The notes under the pieces: generated by a model
Databases searched by the model: none
Seen by the model: the letters and a program-made list of their open reading frames with translations, nothing else
What the model was told of the DNA's origin: nothing
Shown here: positions 51,346 through 60,497 of the stretch, in pieces
Position numbering within the stretch: position 1 is the first letter of the stretch
How the letters are laid out: each line of letters begins with the position of its first letter
Program-made: the position numbers and the translations under genes
From: an uncultured Lachnospiraceae bacterium
GTDB lineage: Bacteria; Bacillota; Clostridia; Lachnospirales; Lachnospiraceae
DNA: 64,000 nt
NCBI GenBank assembly: GCA_910585075.1
Contig: CAJUED010000002.1
Span: 50,268 to 114,267, forward strand
Reading direction: 5' to 3'

Positions 51346-53949
51346 ATGAATGTTGTTGTTATCGGAGGCGTTGCTGCCGGCACAAAAGCCGCCGCAAAAC
51401 TGATGCGTCAGGACCGCAGTGCAAAGGTTACAGTCTATACCAAAAGTAAGGATATCTCTTACGCCGGCTGCGGCCTGCCCTATTATGTGGGCGATATTAT
51501 CGAAACCCGTGAAGAATTAATTGTCAATACGCCTGAAAAATACGCCAGCCTTACAGGGGTGGCAGTCAGGACTGAAATGGAAGCCGTAAGCATAGATGCC
51601 GGGGCGAAAACCGTCAGCTTTGCAAATGGTGAAACCGTTCCCTATGACAAGCTGGTCATTGCCACAGGCGCTGTTCCCTTCGTACCTGACGTGGCAGGCA
51701 CCGATTTGCCCGGTGTGTTCACCATGCGTACCCCTGACGATGCCATCGGCCTTCGCGCTTACATAGAAGCTAATCACTGCCGCAGCGCCGTAGTGGTAGG
51801 CGGCGGATTCATTGGATTGGAGATTGCGGAAAATCTGTTGTCCAAGGGACTTTCCGTTACCGTTGTGGATATGGCGGATCAGGTAATGCCCAATTTGTTT
51901 GATGCGGAAATGGCGGCATATATCCGCCGACAGTTACAGAATAAAGGTATCCGGATTGTCACCGGCGCCGGGCTTTTGGAAGTGCTGGGCAGTGAAAAGG
52001 CCTCCGGCATGAATACTGTTGGTATAAATACCATTGGTACCCGTGCCACCGGTATCCGCACCAGTGTGGGAAATTTCGATGGTGAACTGGTAGTGCTTGC
52101 TATTGGTGTCCGTCCTGCCACCGCTTTTCTGTCAGATTCGGGACTTGAGATGAACCGGGGCACCCTCCTGGTGGACGACCATCAAAGAACAAACTTAAAT
52201 GATGTATACGCCGTAGGTGACTGCGCCCAGGTCTACAACCGCATCACCGGCAAAGGGCAGTGGTCCGCCATGGGCTCTACCGCCAACATCACGGGACGCT
52301 GTCTTGCCAGGAATCTGACCGGGGAGGATGCTGTCTATGGAGGCTGTCTGGGCACCGGCGTTGTGAAGCTGGCGGAGGATTTAAATGCAGGCCGCACCGG
52401 CCTCACCGAAGCCCAAGCCAAAGACGCAGGCTTTGATGTTGTCACCGTCACCTGCGTCACAGATGACAAAGCACACTATTACGCAGGCTCCTCCGCCTTT
52501 GTCACCAAGCTGATTGCCGACAAGAATACCCATAAGCTTCTGGGCATTCAGGTCCTGGGTGCAGGCGCGGTAGACAAGATGGTGGATATTGCTGTCACCG
52601 GCATTGCCATGAACGCGGCGGTTGAAGATTTTGACACACTGGACTTCGCCTATGCGCCTCCCTTCTCCACCGCCATCCATCCTTTCGTCCAGGCCTGCTA
52701 CATACTGGAAAACAAAATGATGGGTTCCTTTGAGACTTTTACCCCCGCCGAATACCTTGCCGGAAAAGCCAACGGTTATCGCGTTATCGACGCACATCCT
52801 ACCGCTACGATTCCCGGTGCAAAGTGGGTTAATTTAGGAAAAGTTACCGCCCCCATTGAGGGCATTGGGAAGGAGGAAAAACTGCTTTTGGTATGTGCCA
52901 GAGGCAAGCGCGGTTACTTCCTGCAAAACCGTTTGAAGGCTCTGGGCTACACCAACACCCGGGTCTTGGAGGGCGGTGCCTTTGTTAATCAGGTGAAGGT
53001 ACAATTTGCAGGCGGCTCCCTGCCTCCTGAGGAAATCAAGCGGGTCAAAGCTCTGGGCTGTCTGCAGGATAAACGTTATCCTGATGTGTTCAATGTCCGT
53101 GTCATCACCCGCAACGGCAAAATTACCGCTGCGGAGCATCGGATCATCGCCGAGGCTTCCGAACGCTTTGGTTCGGGCGCCGTTACTATGACCACACGTC
53201 TGACCCTGGAGATTCAGGGCGTTAAGCACGAGAACATCCAGCCGCTTATCGACTTTTTAAAGGAACATGGTCTGTCCACCGGCGGCACCGGCTCCCTGGT
53301 ACGTCCCGTTGTTTCCTGCAAGGGTACCACCTGCCAGTACGGTCTTGCCGATACCTATGGCCTGTCCGAAAAACTGCACGAACGGTTTTATGTGGGTTAT
53401 CACGGTGTAACCCTGCCTCATAAATTCAAAATTGCCGTAGGCGGCTGTCCCAACAACTGTGTGAAACCTGACCTGAACGATTTAGGGATTGTGGGCCAGC
53501 GTGTTCCCATGGTGGACTTTTCCAAATGCCGTGGCTGCAAGAAATGCCAGGTGGAAGAAAACTGTCCTGTCAAAGTGGCTAAGGTTGTGGACGGCAAAGT
53601 CCGCATTGAGCCTGACGCCTGCAACAACTGCGGACGCTGCAAGGGCAAATGTCCTTTCGGCGCACTGGAAGAATACAAAGAGGGCTTCAAAATCTATATC
53701 GGCGGACGCTGGGGCAAGAAGGTTGCCCACGGCACTCCTCTGACGAAAATTTTCAGCACCGTAGAAGAAGTGCTGGATGTTGTAGAAAAGGCAATTTTAC
53801 TTTTCCGTGACGAAGGTATCTCCGGCGAGCGGTTTGCCGACACCGTAAACCGCCTGGGCTTCGACTATGTGAATGAAAAGCTGCTTTCGGATACCATTGA
53901 CAAAACCGCTATTTTGCAGAAAAATGTAAAGGGCGGCGCTACCTGCTAG
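51346..53949 (+). CDS. CoA-disulfide-reductase-like / rhodanese / sulfite (nitrite) reductase fusion protein
   Basis: Five redox parts lie in 867 residues. Residues 1-450 are a flavin disulfide reductase (VVVIGGVAAGTKAAAK) with the CoADR-type cysteine in SYAGCGLPYY at Cys42. About 470-560 is a rhodanese domain with active-site loop CARGKRG. About 570-720 is a sulfite/nitrite reductase half-domain with cluster and siroheme ligands CKGTTC and CPNNC. About 725-775 holds two 4Fe-4S sites (CRGCKKC, CNNCGRCKGKCP). It probably passes electrons from NAD(P)H to a siroheme centre reducing sulfite or nitrite, with persulfide handling. The locus also makes siroheme. A short NTVGINTIGTRATG insert near 222 is odd. 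Confidence 0.85.
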   Translation: MNVVVIGGVAAGTKAAAKLMRQDRSAKVTVYTKSKDISYAGCGLPYYVGDIIETREELIVNTPEKYASLTGVAVRTEMEAVSIDAGAKTVSFANGETVPYDKLVIATGAVPFVPDVAGTDLPGVFTMRTPDDAIGLRAYIEANHCRSAVVVGGGFIGLEIAENLLSKGLSVTVVDMADQVMPNLFDAEMAAYIRRQLQNKGIRIVTGAGLLEVLGSEKASGMNTVGINTIGTRATGIRTSVGNFDGELVVLAIGVRPATAFLSDSGLEMNRGTLLVDDHQRTNLNDVYAVGDCAQVYNRITGKGQWSAMGSTANITGRCLARNLTGEDAVYGGCLGTGVVKLAEDLNAGRTGLTEAQAKDAGFDVVTVTCVTDDKAHYYAGSSAFVTKLIADKNTHKLLGIQVLGAGAVDKMVDIAVTGIAMNAAVEDFDTLDFAYAPPFSTAIHPFVQACYILENKMMGSFETFTPAEYLAGKANGYRVIDAHPTATIPGAKWVNLGKVTAPIEGIGKEEKLLLVCARGKRGYFLQNRLKALGYTNTRVLEGGAFVNQVKVQFAGGSLPPEEIKRVKALGCLQDKRYPDVFNVRVITRNGKITAAEHRIIAEASERFGSGAVTMTTRLTLEIQGVKHENIQPLIDFLKEHGLSTGGTGSLVRPVVSCKGTTCQYGLADTYGLSEKLHERFYVGYHGVTLPHKFKIAVGGCPNNCVKPDLNDLGIVGQRVPMVDFSKCRGCKKCQVEENCPVKVAKVVDGKVRIEPDACNNCGRCKGKCPFGALEEYKEGFKIYIGGRWGKKVAHGTPLTKIFSTVEEVLDVVEKAILLFRDEGISGERFADTVNRLGFDYVNEKLLSDTIDKTAILQKNVKGGATC

Positions 53950-53968
53950 CCGAATATTTTGCAAAATT

Positions 53969-54117
53969 AGGCTCTGTTAAAAAACTGTGCAGATAGCGCA
54001 AGACAAATTCGTACAGGCAAGGCGGAAGGAGGATGCGTATGGGGTACGCTGACTGATAACAACGCAGACTGTGCGAATTTAGACAAGAGATGTACAGGTT
54101 ATTTCTTAACAGAGCCT
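53969..54117. mobile_element. MITE of about 149 bp
   Basis: Perfect 12-bp terminal inverted repeats AGGCTCTGTTAA (53969-53980) and TTAACAGAGCCT (54106-54117) enclose a non-coding interior with a short GCGTATGGGGTACGC-like hairpin. It lies 19 bp after the sulfite-reductase stop. It carries no transposase and no clear target duplication. It may also act as a hairpin after the gene. Confidence 0.65.
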
Positions 54118-54189
54118 TATATAGGTAAGATGAATCTGCCGGATCGCACAAGACGATGAAGGGCTTTGAAACGATTTCTCTTTCCTGTA

Positions 54190-54224
54190 GAGGAAATTTC
54201 CTGTAGGGGGATTTCCTCTACGGA
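54190..54224. repeat. Hairpin in the leader of the FecB-like gene
   Basis: GTAGAGGAAAT and ATTTCCTCTAC form a perfect 11-bp stem around a loop that repeats part of the arm (CCTGTAGG). The rest of the 54118-54395 gap shows a TTGCGG/CCGCAA hairpin near 54275 and nothing else clear; I looked for a cobalamin riboswitch and saw none. Coordinates are good to a few bases. Confidence 0.5.
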
Positions 54225-54395
54225 GAATTTCCATTACAGAGAGAGGAACGTTTATGCTCTTTTGTCTGTTGCGGTCTTTTTCTTTTGCCGCAAAACAAAC
54301 CTTAAATAAATTTAGGCTTTAATGCCCATAGCTCTACCATGTAGCGAGCCGAAGGCTGAACTATTACATCAATTTTGAACGGAAAGGAAACACCC

Positions 54396-55355
54396 ATGAA
54401 AAAAATGCTTTACATTATTATGCTGTGCTGTCTCCTGTTTCTCACCGCCTGTGGCAGCACCGCTGTCCCAGCAGTCTCTGAAACAGATTCCGAAACAGCT
54501 TCCAAAACATCTGTCACCTTTACGGACGACCTGGGCCGCCAGGTAACGGTAGACCGCCCGCAGCGGGTGATTTGTCTGATTGGCAGCTTCGCGGATATCT
54601 GGTATCTTGCCGGAGGGGTGGAGCAAATCGTTGCTACCACTAACGCCACCTGGACCTATTTTGATTTACCCCTTCGGGAAGATGTTGTCAATTTGGGCGC
54701 CTCGAAGGAGCTGAACATGGAACAGCTCATTGCCTGCAATCCTGATTTTGTCCTGGCAAGCTGTGGCACCGACCGGAATATGGAGCTGGAATCCGCTTTT
54801 GATGAGATGGGACTTAACACGGCCTATTTCTCCGTCAACACCTTTGAAGATTATCTGCGCATGCTAAAAATCTGCACCGAGATTACCGGCTTTCCCGAAA
54901 ACTATGAAACCTATGGCACTGCGGTCAAGGCGCAGGTGGAAAGTGCCCTTGCAAGAGCGGACGGCTCCCGTCCCAGAGTTTTGTATATCCGTGCCACCGG
55001 AAGCAGCTGTAAGGTAAAAAACAGTAAAGAATCCGTACTTGGAGAGATGCTGGCAAACTTAGACTGCGAGAATATTGCCGACAGTGATGACAGCCTTTTG
55101 GAACAGCTTAACCTGGAATCCATCCTGCTGAGTGACCCGGACTATATCTTTGTGGTACTGCAAAGCGCGGATCCTGCAGACGCCCAGGAGATTTTGGAAA
55201 CCACACTTCTTAGAAATCCCGCCTGGGCTTCCTTAACCGCCGTACAGCAGGGGCGCTATTATGTGATGGACCAAAACCTTTACAACTTAAAACCAAACGA
55301 AAGATGGGGGGAAGCCTATGAAAAGCTTGCGGATATTCTCTACCCGGTGCGGTAA
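54396..55355 (+). CDS. FecB/BtuF-type ABC substrate-binding lipoprotein
   Basis: The 319-residue protein starts with a lipoprotein signal (MKKMLYIIMLCCLLFLTACG, lipobox LTAC, Cys near 19). The Peripla_BP_2 fold follows: VTVDRPQRVICLIGSFADIW, AVPAV linker and a long backbone helix. It binds a metal chelate such as a siderophore, heme or corrinoid. AAAGGA precedes the ATG at 54396. It overlaps the permease gene by 38 nt. Its place in a siroheme/sulfite-reduction locus suggests iron supply or a tetrapyrrole-related ligand; this is inference. Confidence 0.9.
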   Translation: MKKMLYIIMLCCLLFLTACGSTAVPAVSETDSETASKTSVTFTDDLGRQVTVDRPQRVICLIGSFADIWYLAGGVEQIVATTNATWTYFDLPLREDVVNLGASKELNMEQLIACNPDFVLASCGTDRNMELESAFDEMGLNTAYFSVNTFEDYLRMLKICTEITGFPENYETYGTAVKAQVESALARADGSRPRVLYIRATGSSCKVKNSKESVLGEMLANLDCENIADSDDSLLEQLNLESILLSDPDYIFVVLQSADPADAQEILETTLLRNPAWASLTAVQQGRYYVMDQNLYNLKPNERWGEAYEKLADILYPVR

Positions 55356-56331
55356 CGGTATATTTTTTGCCGGATTAAGTATCCTCACTTTGGCGACGGC
55401 AGTCCTTAGTCTGTGGATTGGCTCAGTGAAACTCTCACCTGCACTGGTATTTAACGTGCTGATTGGAAGGGAGACCGATTCCGTCGCCGCACGCATCATA
55501 CTTTACAGCCGTCTGCCACGGACCTGCGCCGCAATGCTGGCAGGCGCGGCCCTGTCCATTTCCGGTGTTATTATTCAAACGGTTTTAAACAACCCTCTTG
55601 CATCTCCCGGCGTCATCGGTGTCAATTCCGGGGCCGGGTTCACCGTGGCTCTGGTCTGCGCCATTGCCCCTCTGGCACAGCAGTATACGCCTCTTGTGGC
55701 ATTTTTCGGTGCCCTGGCAGGGGTTTTTCTGGTAACAATCCTGTCCCAGCGCACCGGCGCTTCCCGCATGACCGTAATTCTTGCGGGCGTTGCCATTTCC
55801 GCTCTGTTTGGTGCAGGTATTGACACTGTGGTTACACTGGTTCCGGATGCGGTGAGCGGTATTACGGATTTCCGTATCGGCGGCTTTACCGGTGTTACTA
55901 TGCTACAGCTTGCTCCTGCCGCAGGGCTGATTCTTATCAGTTTGGGAATCACCCTATCCCTCTCACCCCAGATGGATATCCTTGCACTGGGCAGCGATAC
56001 GGCCAGGAGCCTTGGCCTTTCTGTGTCCTTTGTACGCTTTATTCTGCTTGTTTTGGCGGCGGCTCTTGCAGGCGCAGCAGTGAGCTTTGGCGGGCTCATT
56101 GGTTTTGTAGGACTCATTGTTCCCCATACCATGCGGCGTTTCCTGGGTGAAAACAGCCTTCCACTGCTATTTTCCTCCGCCCTGGCAGGGGCTTTCTTCG
56201 TGACCATATGTGATTTGCTAGCAAGAATATTATTTTCACCCTTTGAACTGCCGGTGGGCATTCTGCTGGCATTTGCAGGGGGGCCATTCTTCTTATGGCT
56301 TCTTTTCAAACAGAAAGGAGGGCGCATATGA
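55318..56331 (+). CDS. FecCD-type ABC permease
   Basis: The 337-residue permease has about ten membrane helices and the FecCD hallmarks SRLPRTCAAMLAGAALSISG, NNPLASPGVIGVNSGAGF and the C-terminal GLIGFVGLIVPHTMRRFLG. GGGGGGA is about 5 nt before the ATG, within the end of the binding-protein gene. It forms the homodimeric channel of the importer. Confidence 0.93.
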   Translation: MKSLRIFSTRCGNGIFFAGLSILTLATAVLSLWIGSVKLSPALVFNVLIGRETDSVAARIILYSRLPRTCAAMLAGAALSISGVIIQTVLNNPLASPGVIGVNSGAGFTVALVCAIAPLAQQYTPLVAFFGALAGVFLVTILSQRTGASRMTVILAGVAISALFGAGIDTVVTLVPDAVSGITDFRIGGFTGVTMLQLAPAAGLILISLGITLSLSPQMDILALGSDTARSLGLSVSFVRFILLVLAAALAGAAVSFGGLIGFVGLIVPHTMRRFLGENSLPLLFSSALAGAFFVTICDLLARILFSPFELPVGILLAFAGGPFFLWLLFKQKGGRI

Positions 56332-57095
56332 TTCAGTTAAGGGAACTTAGCGCCGGATATTTCGGGAACCCTATTATCCGGAACATTACCATGGAATTTG
56401 CGCCGGGGAAGGTGACCGTCCTGCTTGGCCCCAACGGCAGTGGAAAGTCCACTCTGCTGAAAGCTGCCCTTGGCCTGCTGCCTCCCATGAGCGGTGCGGT
56501 TTTGTATGACGGTGTGGACACCCGAAAGCTAAAGCGCAGGCAGATTGCCCAAAAGGCCGCCTTTCTGACCCAAAGCCGGAATACCCCTTCTATCCAAGCA
56601 CTGCGGATGGTGCTCCACGGGCGTTTTCCTTATCTGACCTATCCCAGATACTACGGCAGGCAGGATTATGCCATTTCCCGCAGTGCCCTGGAAGCTACCG
56701 GCAGTTTGCAGCACGAAAACACCAACGTCAGCCAGCTCAGCGGCGGTCAGCGCCAGGGCGTATATCTGGCAATGGCGCTGGCCCAGGATACGCTGACTGT
56801 TTTCATGGACGAGCCTACCACCTATTTGGATATCAGCCATCAGTTTCAGCTGATGCAGACCGCCCATTCCCTTTCCCTTGATGGGAAAGCGGTTGTCCTG
56901 GTACTTCATGATATTTTACTGGCGCTGCGTGAAGCGGATTGCATTGGGGTATTGCAGGAAGGACGGCTGGTCTACTTTGATAAACCGGATTCCGTTTACC
57001 AAAGCGGTATCCTGGAACAGGTATTTCAGACAAGCGTACACCGTATGGATACCCCGCACGGCACCCAATATTACTGTATTCCAAAGGAAACGTAA
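56328..57095 (+). CDS. FecE/BtuD-type ABC ATPase
   Basis: The 255-residue ATPase has Walker A GPNGSGKST, signature LSGGQRQG, Walker B TVFMDEPTTYLDI and an H-loop LHD. The start at 56328 (MIQLRELSAG) has GGAGG 6 nt upstream and overlaps the permease stop (ATGA). It powers import by the FecB/FecCD-like partners. Confidence 0.94.
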   Translation: MIQLRELSAGYFGNPIIRNITMEFAPGKVTVLLGPNGSGKSTLLKAALGLLPPMSGAVLYDGVDTRKLKRRQIAQKAAFLTQSRNTPSIQALRMVLHGRFPYLTYPRYYGRQDYAISRSALEATGSLQHENTNVSQLSGGQRQGVYLAMALAQDTLTVFMDEPTTYLDISHQFQLMQTAHSLSLDGKAVVLVLHDILLALREADCIGVLQEGRLVYFDKPDSVYQSGILEQVFQTSVHRMDTPHGTQYYCIPKET

Positions 57096-57304
57096 ACTCA
57101 CAGGCCGGTACGCCGTCCCTGAAGTTTCTGTGTGAATTTTTGAGGATATTTTTTGAGTGGACAAGTTCGAAAACGGAAGCACAGCAAACTACACCAGGTT
57201 TTCCGGAATTGTGTCATCAAGGAAGGGGTTGGTCAGGAAAGCAGACCGAAATATTTGCAAACAGATTTTCAGGACAGAGTCCCCGAAAGGAGTAAAATAA
57301 AAAA

Positions 57305-59395
57305 ATGCCCTATTTTCCTATGTTTATCGATTTAAAAAATAAACCCGTTTTGATTGTGGGCGGCGGAACCGTCGCCCTCCGCAAGCTCCGGAAATTGCTT
57401 CCTTACGGCATCCTTCCAACGGTGATTGCGTCCCATATCCTGCCCCAGCTTGCAGCCATTCCCGGTGTTAAGCTGTGCAAACGCAATTTCATCCTTTCCG
57501 ATCTGCGGCCCCGCCCTTCCCTGGTCATTGCCGCCACCGACAATAAAGTGATTAATCGCAAAATTTCCATTCTCTGCAGGAAGCGTCACATTCCGGTAAA
57601 TGTAGCCGATAATCCGGCGCTATGCACTTTCCTGTTTCCTGCATTGGTACAGCAGGGTTCTTTCTCGGCGGGAATCTCCACAGGCGGTGCAAGCCCTGTG
57701 GCGGCGGCATACTTTAAAGAACAGCTCCGGGAACTGCTTCCGGAAGGTCTGGACAGGCTTCTCTCCTGGCTGGAATCCTTACGTCCGGTGCTGAAAGCTT
57801 CCATACCGGAACAGAATAAGCGGTCAGCTGTGTTCCGCAGACTATTTGAGGCCTCCATGGCAAAAGGCGCGCCTCTAACCCAGGCGGAAACGGAAAAATA
57901 TATCTCCGGCACACCCATTGGCAGCGTTGCGCTGGTAGGCGCGGGCTGCGGCAAGGCAGATTTGATTACTATGCGTGGATTGCGGCTTTTACAGCAATGT
58001 CAGGCAGTGGTGTATGATGATCTGATCGATTCCGCGTTGCTGGATGCGGTACCGGAATCCGCCATACGTCTCTACATGGGTAAGCGCAGTGGGACGCATG
58101 CCGCATCACAGGCCCAAATCAATCAAAAACTTATCGAACTGGCTTCTTCCGGCCTGCGGGTGGTTCGCTTAAAAGGCGGAGACCCCTATCTCTTTGGCCG
58201 GGGCGGTGAAGAAATGCTGGCATTAAAAGAGGCCGGAATTCCCTGTCAGGAGGTTCCGGGCATTCCCTCCGCAATCGGTATCCCGGCCGAAGCGGGAATC
58301 CCTGTCACTCATAGAAGCATCAGCCGCGGTCTGCATATCATTACGGCCCATACCGCCGATACGCCGGAGGTTTTTCCGGAAGATTTTGACACTCTGGCAA
58401 AACTGTCAGGTACACTGGTGTTTCTCATGGGCCTGGAGCGACTGTCCGCCATCACCCGGCAGCTGATAGCGGCCGGTAAGGACGAAAACACACCTTCCGC
58501 CGTAATCTCCGGCGGCAACGCCCCAAACCCGGTTTGCGTCCGTGCCCCCCTTTCCCAGATGGAACAGGCTGTCAAAAATGCCCATGTATCCCCGCCTGCA
58601 ATCATCCTCATTGGCGATGTGGCTGCCATGGAGCTGACTGCTCCCTCCTGCTTGCCCCTGCTGAAAGGCCTTCGAATCGGTATCACAGGCACACAGGAAA
58701 TTGCAGAAAAACAAATGAATGCTCTGCGGACACTGGGCGCAGAGGCGGTATGGATATTACGCTCCAAGGTAAGAGAACTTCCTCCGCAATTTGATATACA
58801 GGTTCTGGCGCAACACCCCTGCTGGGTGGTATTTACCAGCGCTAACGGCGTCAACACTTTTTTCCACCAAGTGGCACAAAAAGGCGGCAATCCCTTTTCT
58901 CCGGGGATACAGAAATTCGCAGTTATCGGCAGGGCAACGGGCGCCGCGCTGATGCGGTACGGCATACATGCGGATCTGTGTCCGGATACCTTTACAAGTA
59001 AAGCCCTGGCAAACGAAATGATAGCTGTGGCGAAACCCGAGGAACCCATTTTTTTGCTTCGCTCGGCCCTTGCCTCTCCTACCCTTCCTGAAATGCTGCT
59101 TGAGGCTGGATTTGCGGTTCATGATATTCCGCTTTATGGTCTGGAGAGCGAAGCCTGCGCCTTTCCCCTTCCCAAACCGGATTACCTCACTTTTTCCAGT
59201 GCAGGTGGTGTGAAATTATTTATGGAAAAATACGGCTCCGTTCCGACGGGAACCCGTTGTGTCTGCATTGGCAGTGTTACCGCACAGGCTTTGTCGCAGC
59301 ATACCAACGATTCGTTTCTGATATCCGAGGAAATCTCAGCGGATGGTATTGTCAAAACTATTTTGCACGATTATGAAAAGGCGAAAAGTTCCTGA
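57305..59395 (+). CDS. Trifunctional siroheme biosynthesis protein: precorrin-2 dehydrogenase / uroporphyrinogen-III methyltransferase / uroporphyrinogen-III synthase
   Basis: Three enzymes are fused in 696 residues. About 1-200 is a Met8/CysG-N dehydrogenase-type domain (VLIVGGGTVALRK, ADNPALCTFLFPALV). About 205-445 is a SUMT/CobA methyltransferase (VALVGAGCGKADLITMRGL, RLKGGDPYLFGRGGEE, GIPVTHR). About 455-690 is a HemD-like synthase (WVVFTSANGVNTFF, VIGRAT, YLTFSSAGGVKLF). Together they lead from hydroxymethylbilane via uroporphyrinogen III to precorrin-2 and sirohydrochlorin or siroheme. It follows the FecBCD-like genes by 209 bp. AAAGGAG is 12 nt upstream. The substrate should feed the sulfite reductase in this locus. 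Confidence 0.92.
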   Translation: MPYFPMFIDLKNKPVLIVGGGTVALRKLRKLLPYGILPTVIASHILPQLAAIPGVKLCKRNFILSDLRPRPSLVIAATDNKVINRKISILCRKRHIPVNVADNPALCTFLFPALVQQGSFSAGISTGGASPVAAAYFKEQLRELLPEGLDRLLSWLESLRPVLKASIPEQNKRSAVFRRLFEASMAKGAPLTQAETEKYISGTPIGSVALVGAGCGKADLITMRGLRLLQQCQAVVYDDLIDSALLDAVPESAIRLYMGKRSGTHAASQAQINQKLIELASSGLRVVRLKGGDPYLFGRGGEEMLALKEAGIPCQEVPGIPSAIGIPAEAGIPVTHRSISRGLHIITAHTADTPEVFPEDFDTLAKLSGTLVFLMGLERLSAITRQLIAAGKDENTPSAVISGGNAPNPVCVRAPLSQMEQAVKNAHVSPPAIILIGDVAAMELTAPSCLPLLKGLRIGITGTQEIAEKQMNALRTLGAEAVWILRSKVRELPPQFDIQVLAQHPCWVVFTSANGVNTFFHQVAQKGGNPFSPGIQKFAVIGRATGAALMRYGIHADLCPDTFTSKALANEMIAVAKPEEPIFLLRSALASPTLPEMLLEAGFAVHDIPLYGLESEACAFPLPKPDYLTFSSAGGVKLFMEKYGSVPTGTRCVCIGSVTAQALSQHTNDSFLISEEISADGIVKTILHDYEKAKSS

Positions 59396-59488
59396 AATTC
59401 AAATTGGAATGGGGTTTACACCTTTTATATTATCTGTTACCCTAACAATGTAACAATCATACGGATTATAAAGGAAGCAGGTGGTTGT

Positions 59489-59662
59489 ATGCTCAGTGAT
59501 AAAGAATTGAATGTTAATCTTTTGGACAAGTTAGATTTATTAGAGCGGCTGGAAATGGCAGGTAATGAAGGAGGATATGAAAAAATAAAGCAACAACTTG
59601 CTTTTGAAAGAAAATGCATTGAGCGAAAGCTGTATCAGAATCCCCCGCTCACAGAAGCATAA
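59489..59662 (+). CDS. Small protein of unknown function (57 residues)
   Basis: An ATG at 59489 with AGGTGG 4 nt upstream opens a 57-residue frame, MLSDKELNVNLLDKLDLLER onward, ending NPPLTEA. It is charged and helical with leucine-rich spacing, has no signal peptide, and is followed 21 bp later by a strong terminator. I recognise no family. Confidence 0.55.
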   Translation: MLSDKELNVNLLDKLDLLERLEMAGNEGGYEKIKQQLAFERKCIERKLYQNPPLTEA

Positions 59663-59683
59663 TAGTGCAATAAAAATTAACGG

Positions 59684-59727
59684 AAAAGTGTAAAATCCAT
59701 TAAGTTATCAGCGGGTTTTACACTTTT
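59684..59727 (+). terminator. Intrinsic terminator after the siroheme/small-protein genes
   Basis: AAAAGTGTAAAA (59684-59695) and TTTTACACTTTT (59716-59727) are perfect arms followed by an AT-rich T tail. The gap to 60009 then holds one diverged copy of the 35-bp repeat core near 59816. Confidence 0.88.
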
Positions 59728-60009
59728 ATTTTATTTCTTACTATCAAATATTTTCCTTATAGTCTATTCCCATAACTTTCATTTTCTTCAATTCACTATT
59801 CCCATCAAACACCGCCTTGCTTCGCGAATCAGCTTATCGAACTCAAATCCCCGGAGATGTTTTATCTCTCTTACGCACAGTGCCCAACTCATTTTCACGG
59901 AAAAATTTTTATCAAATACCACTTATCTTCAAAAAACAACCGCCTGTTGAAAATCTGTTGAAAGCAGCATCCGTTTTTTATATCATAATCACAGAAAGGG
60001 GGCGAATTA

Positions 60010-60450
60010 ATGCAACTGGAAGTAAAAATAGACGGCTCATACGCCGAGCCCAAAGTAATCATCCTGACCGCTTCCATGACGGAGGATGTGAACAACATAA
60101 TAGACAAATTGTCGGACAATGGCCCGCAGATTATTTCAGGCATCAGGGAGGATAAACTTGAAGTGATGGAGCCGGCAGACCTGATTCGGATTTATGCATC
60201 CTCCGGAAAGGTTTTTGCCTCTACCGGCAAAGGCGAATATGTTCTGCGCCTTCGGCTTTACGAAGTGGAGCAGCGGCTCCCTCCCCATCAGTTTGTCCGT
60301 ATTTCCAATTCGGAAATTATCAACCTGAAAAAGGTCAGCCACTTTGATTTGAGCTTCACGGGTACCATTTGTGTCAAATTAACGGACGGAACAACTACCT
60401 ATGTTTCAAGGCGGTATGTGTCCAAGATTAAAAAAATTCTGGGAATATAA
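60010..60450 (+). CDS. LytTR-family DNA-binding protein
   Basis: The 146-residue protein has a short N-terminal region and a C-terminal LytTR domain (ADLIRIYASSGKVFASTGKGE, PPHQFVRISNSEIINLKKV, SRRYVSKIKKIL). AAGGGGG precedes the start. LytTR genes of this size are typically paired with a DUF3021 membrane protein, as here. It likely regulates its own operon; the partner may modulate it at the membrane. Confidence 0.93.
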   Translation: MQLEVKIDGSYAEPKVIILTASMTEDVNNIIDKLSDNGPQIISGIREDKLEVMEPADLIRIYASSGKVFASTGKGEYVLRLRLYEVEQRLPPHQFVRISNSEIINLKKVSHFDLSFTGTICVKLTDGTTTYVSRRYVSKIKKILGI

Positions 60451-60497
60451 ATTCAAACGCAGTCTCGCTTTGCGAGCCAGCTTATTGAATTCAAAAA

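Noticed and set aside
54118..54395. Cobalamin riboswitch before the FecB-like gene
   Set aside because: I looked for a B12-box-like segment and found none; only unrelated hairpins are present.
55575..56327. 250-codon minus-strand frame opposite the FecCD permease
   Set aside because: Low-complexity Ala/Pro/Lys-rich product, antisense to a well-supported permease.
58309..59049. 246-codon minus-strand frame opposite the siroheme synthase
   Set aside because: Antisense shadow in GC-rich coding DNA; the plus-strand protein has all expected motifs.
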